This document shows positions 63,480 to 64,000 of a stretch of 64,000 nt of DNA, piece after piece. Origin of the DNA: Mycobacterium pinniadriaticum. Lineage in GTDB: Bacteria > Actinomycetota > Actinomycetes > Mycobacteriales > Mycobacteriaceae. The translations under genes were made by a program, and so were the position numbers. Every line of letters starts with the position of its first letter. Position 1 is the stretch's first letter. Where the stretch lies: positions 1-64,000 of the forward strand of contig NZ_JAPJDO010000007.1 of the NCBI RefSeq assembly GCF_026242045.1, read 5' to 3'. The notes below the pieces were generated by a model. That model did no database searches and was not told the DNA's origin. It was given only the letters and a program-made list of their open reading frames with translations.

Positions 63480-64000
63480 ATGACAGCGAAGCTCTGCTTG
63501 GTGCAGGACCCGGAGGCCGACGAACTACTGTCCGGCGACCCGTTCGCCTTGCTGACCGGCATGCTGCTGGATCAGCAGATCCCGATGGAGACGGCGTTCG
63601 CCGGCCCGCGCAAGATCGTCGATCGGATCGGTGGCATCGACCCGCGGCTGATCGCCGACTACGACCCCGAGCAGTTCACCGAGAAATTCTCGAAAACGCC
63701 CGCTGTCCACCGCTTTCCGGGGTCAATGGCCAAACGGGTGCAGGACCTGGCCCGCGAGATCGTCGATCGCTACGGCGGCGACGCCGCCCAGCTGTGGATC
63801 GAAGGTGACCCCGACGGCGCCGAGGTGCTCCGCCGGCTGAAGGCCCTGCCCGGTTTCGGCGAGCAGAAAGCCAAGATCTTCCTGGCCCTGCTGGGCAAGC
63901 AGTATGGCGTCACGCCGAAGGGATGGCGTGAGGCGGCCGGTGACTACGGCAGGGCGGGCACTCACATGTCGATCGCCGACGTGGTCGACAAGGGGTCGCT
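63480..64000 (+). CDS. HhH-GPD base-excision repair-type protein (Rv1156-type), 3' end missing
   Basis: A frame open from ATG 63480 to the window edge (173 codons seen). It reads MTAKLCLVQDPEADELLSGD, LLTGMLLDQQIPME and LKALPGFGEQKAKIFLALLG. The last contains the helix-hairpin-helix (LPGFGEQKA), placing it in the HhH-GPD-type base excision family and matching M. tuberculosis Rv1156. The catalytic Asp region would lie around GDYG...SIADVVD. A DNA glycosylase-like role is implied, but substrates are unproven. Only the C-terminus is missing. Confidence 0.87.
   Translation, partial: MTAKLCLVQDPEADELLSGDPFALLTGMLLDQQIPMETAFAGPRKIVDRIGGIDPRLIADYDPEQFTEKFSKTPAVHRFPGSMAKRVQDLAREIVDRYGGDAAQLWIEGDPDGAEVLRRLKALPGFGEQKAKIFLALLGKQYGVTPKGWREAAGDYGRAGTHMSIADVVDKGS

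Overview
This window comes from a high-GC actinobacterium and almost certainly from a Mycobacterium/Mycolicibacterium. The evidence is a complete yrbEAB-mceA-F operon with a Mce-associated protein, an MmpS-like secreted domain, DUF3556, DUF732 and DUF5302 proteins, frequent GTG/TTG starts, and ATGA/GTGA/TGATG stop-start overlaps. From memory, the order of conserved genes follows M. tuberculosis Rv1135A-Rv1156: thiolase/crotonase, EchA10/11-like, mcr (Rv1143), SDR (Rv1144), methyltransferase (Rv1147), sirtuin (Rv1151c), GntR (Rv1152), Omt (Rv1153c), then the F420/PNPOx-fold protein (Rv1155) and the HhH-GPD protein (Rv1156). No tRNA, rRNA, CRISPR array, transposase or integrase was seen.

Region 1 (1-15567) is conserved chromosome. 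A DUF3556 membrane protein sits under a KstR-type operator. It is followed by thiolase + enoyl-CoA hydratase, a secreted fasciclin protein, a gamma-carbonic anhydrase-like protein, a CPBP protease, an MFS exporter, a solitary HicB-like protein, a PaaG-like crotonase, the mcr-SDR-nitronate monooxygenase operon, a methyltransferase, a sirtuin, a GntR regulator, an Omt-type methyltransferase and a DUF1697 protein. Fatty-acyl/sterol-type CoA chemistry dominates.

Region 2 (about 15.6-53.7 kb) is a roughly 38-kb accessory block placed where Rv1153c and Rv1155 homologues would otherwise be close together. It holds two cassettes pairing an MpaB/DUF2236 oxygenase with a Baeyer-Villiger monooxygenase (gene order reversed between them). 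It also has a ferredoxin-P450-RPH-like phosphotransferase-CrtC/AttH-like operon, a TetR regulator, FadD, an aldehyde dehydrogenase, an SRPBCC protein, a broken SDR, an LCAD-type acyl-CoA dehydrogenase, a CrtI-like FAD oxidoreductase and four small secreted proteins. A full Mce importer operon, three regulators that each fuse two Lrp/AsnC units, an AveC-like membrane protein and an orphan NorE/NorF-like pair complete it. My inference is that Mce proteins import a hydrophobic, probably isoprenoid-like substrate. Oxygenases cleave or oxidise it to ketone and aldehyde ends, BVMO and ALDH convert these to esters and acids, and FadD and the acyl-CoA dehydrogenase feed beta-oxidation. A recurring TGCGTAG/CTACGCA motif, often palindromic, lies in the promoters of several of these units and of two of the double-AsnC genes, so it may be their shared operator.

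Region 3 (53.7-64 kb) returns to conserved genes (Rv1155-like, DUF5302, HhH-GPD at the right edge). Between them lie an MFS transporter, a LytS/LytTR two-component system driving two solute:sodium symporters with small membrane partners (ActP-DUF485 type, monocarboxylate uptake), a DUF732 secreted protein and a TauE/SafE permease. Long ORFs antisense to these genes are GC-skew shadows and are omitted.
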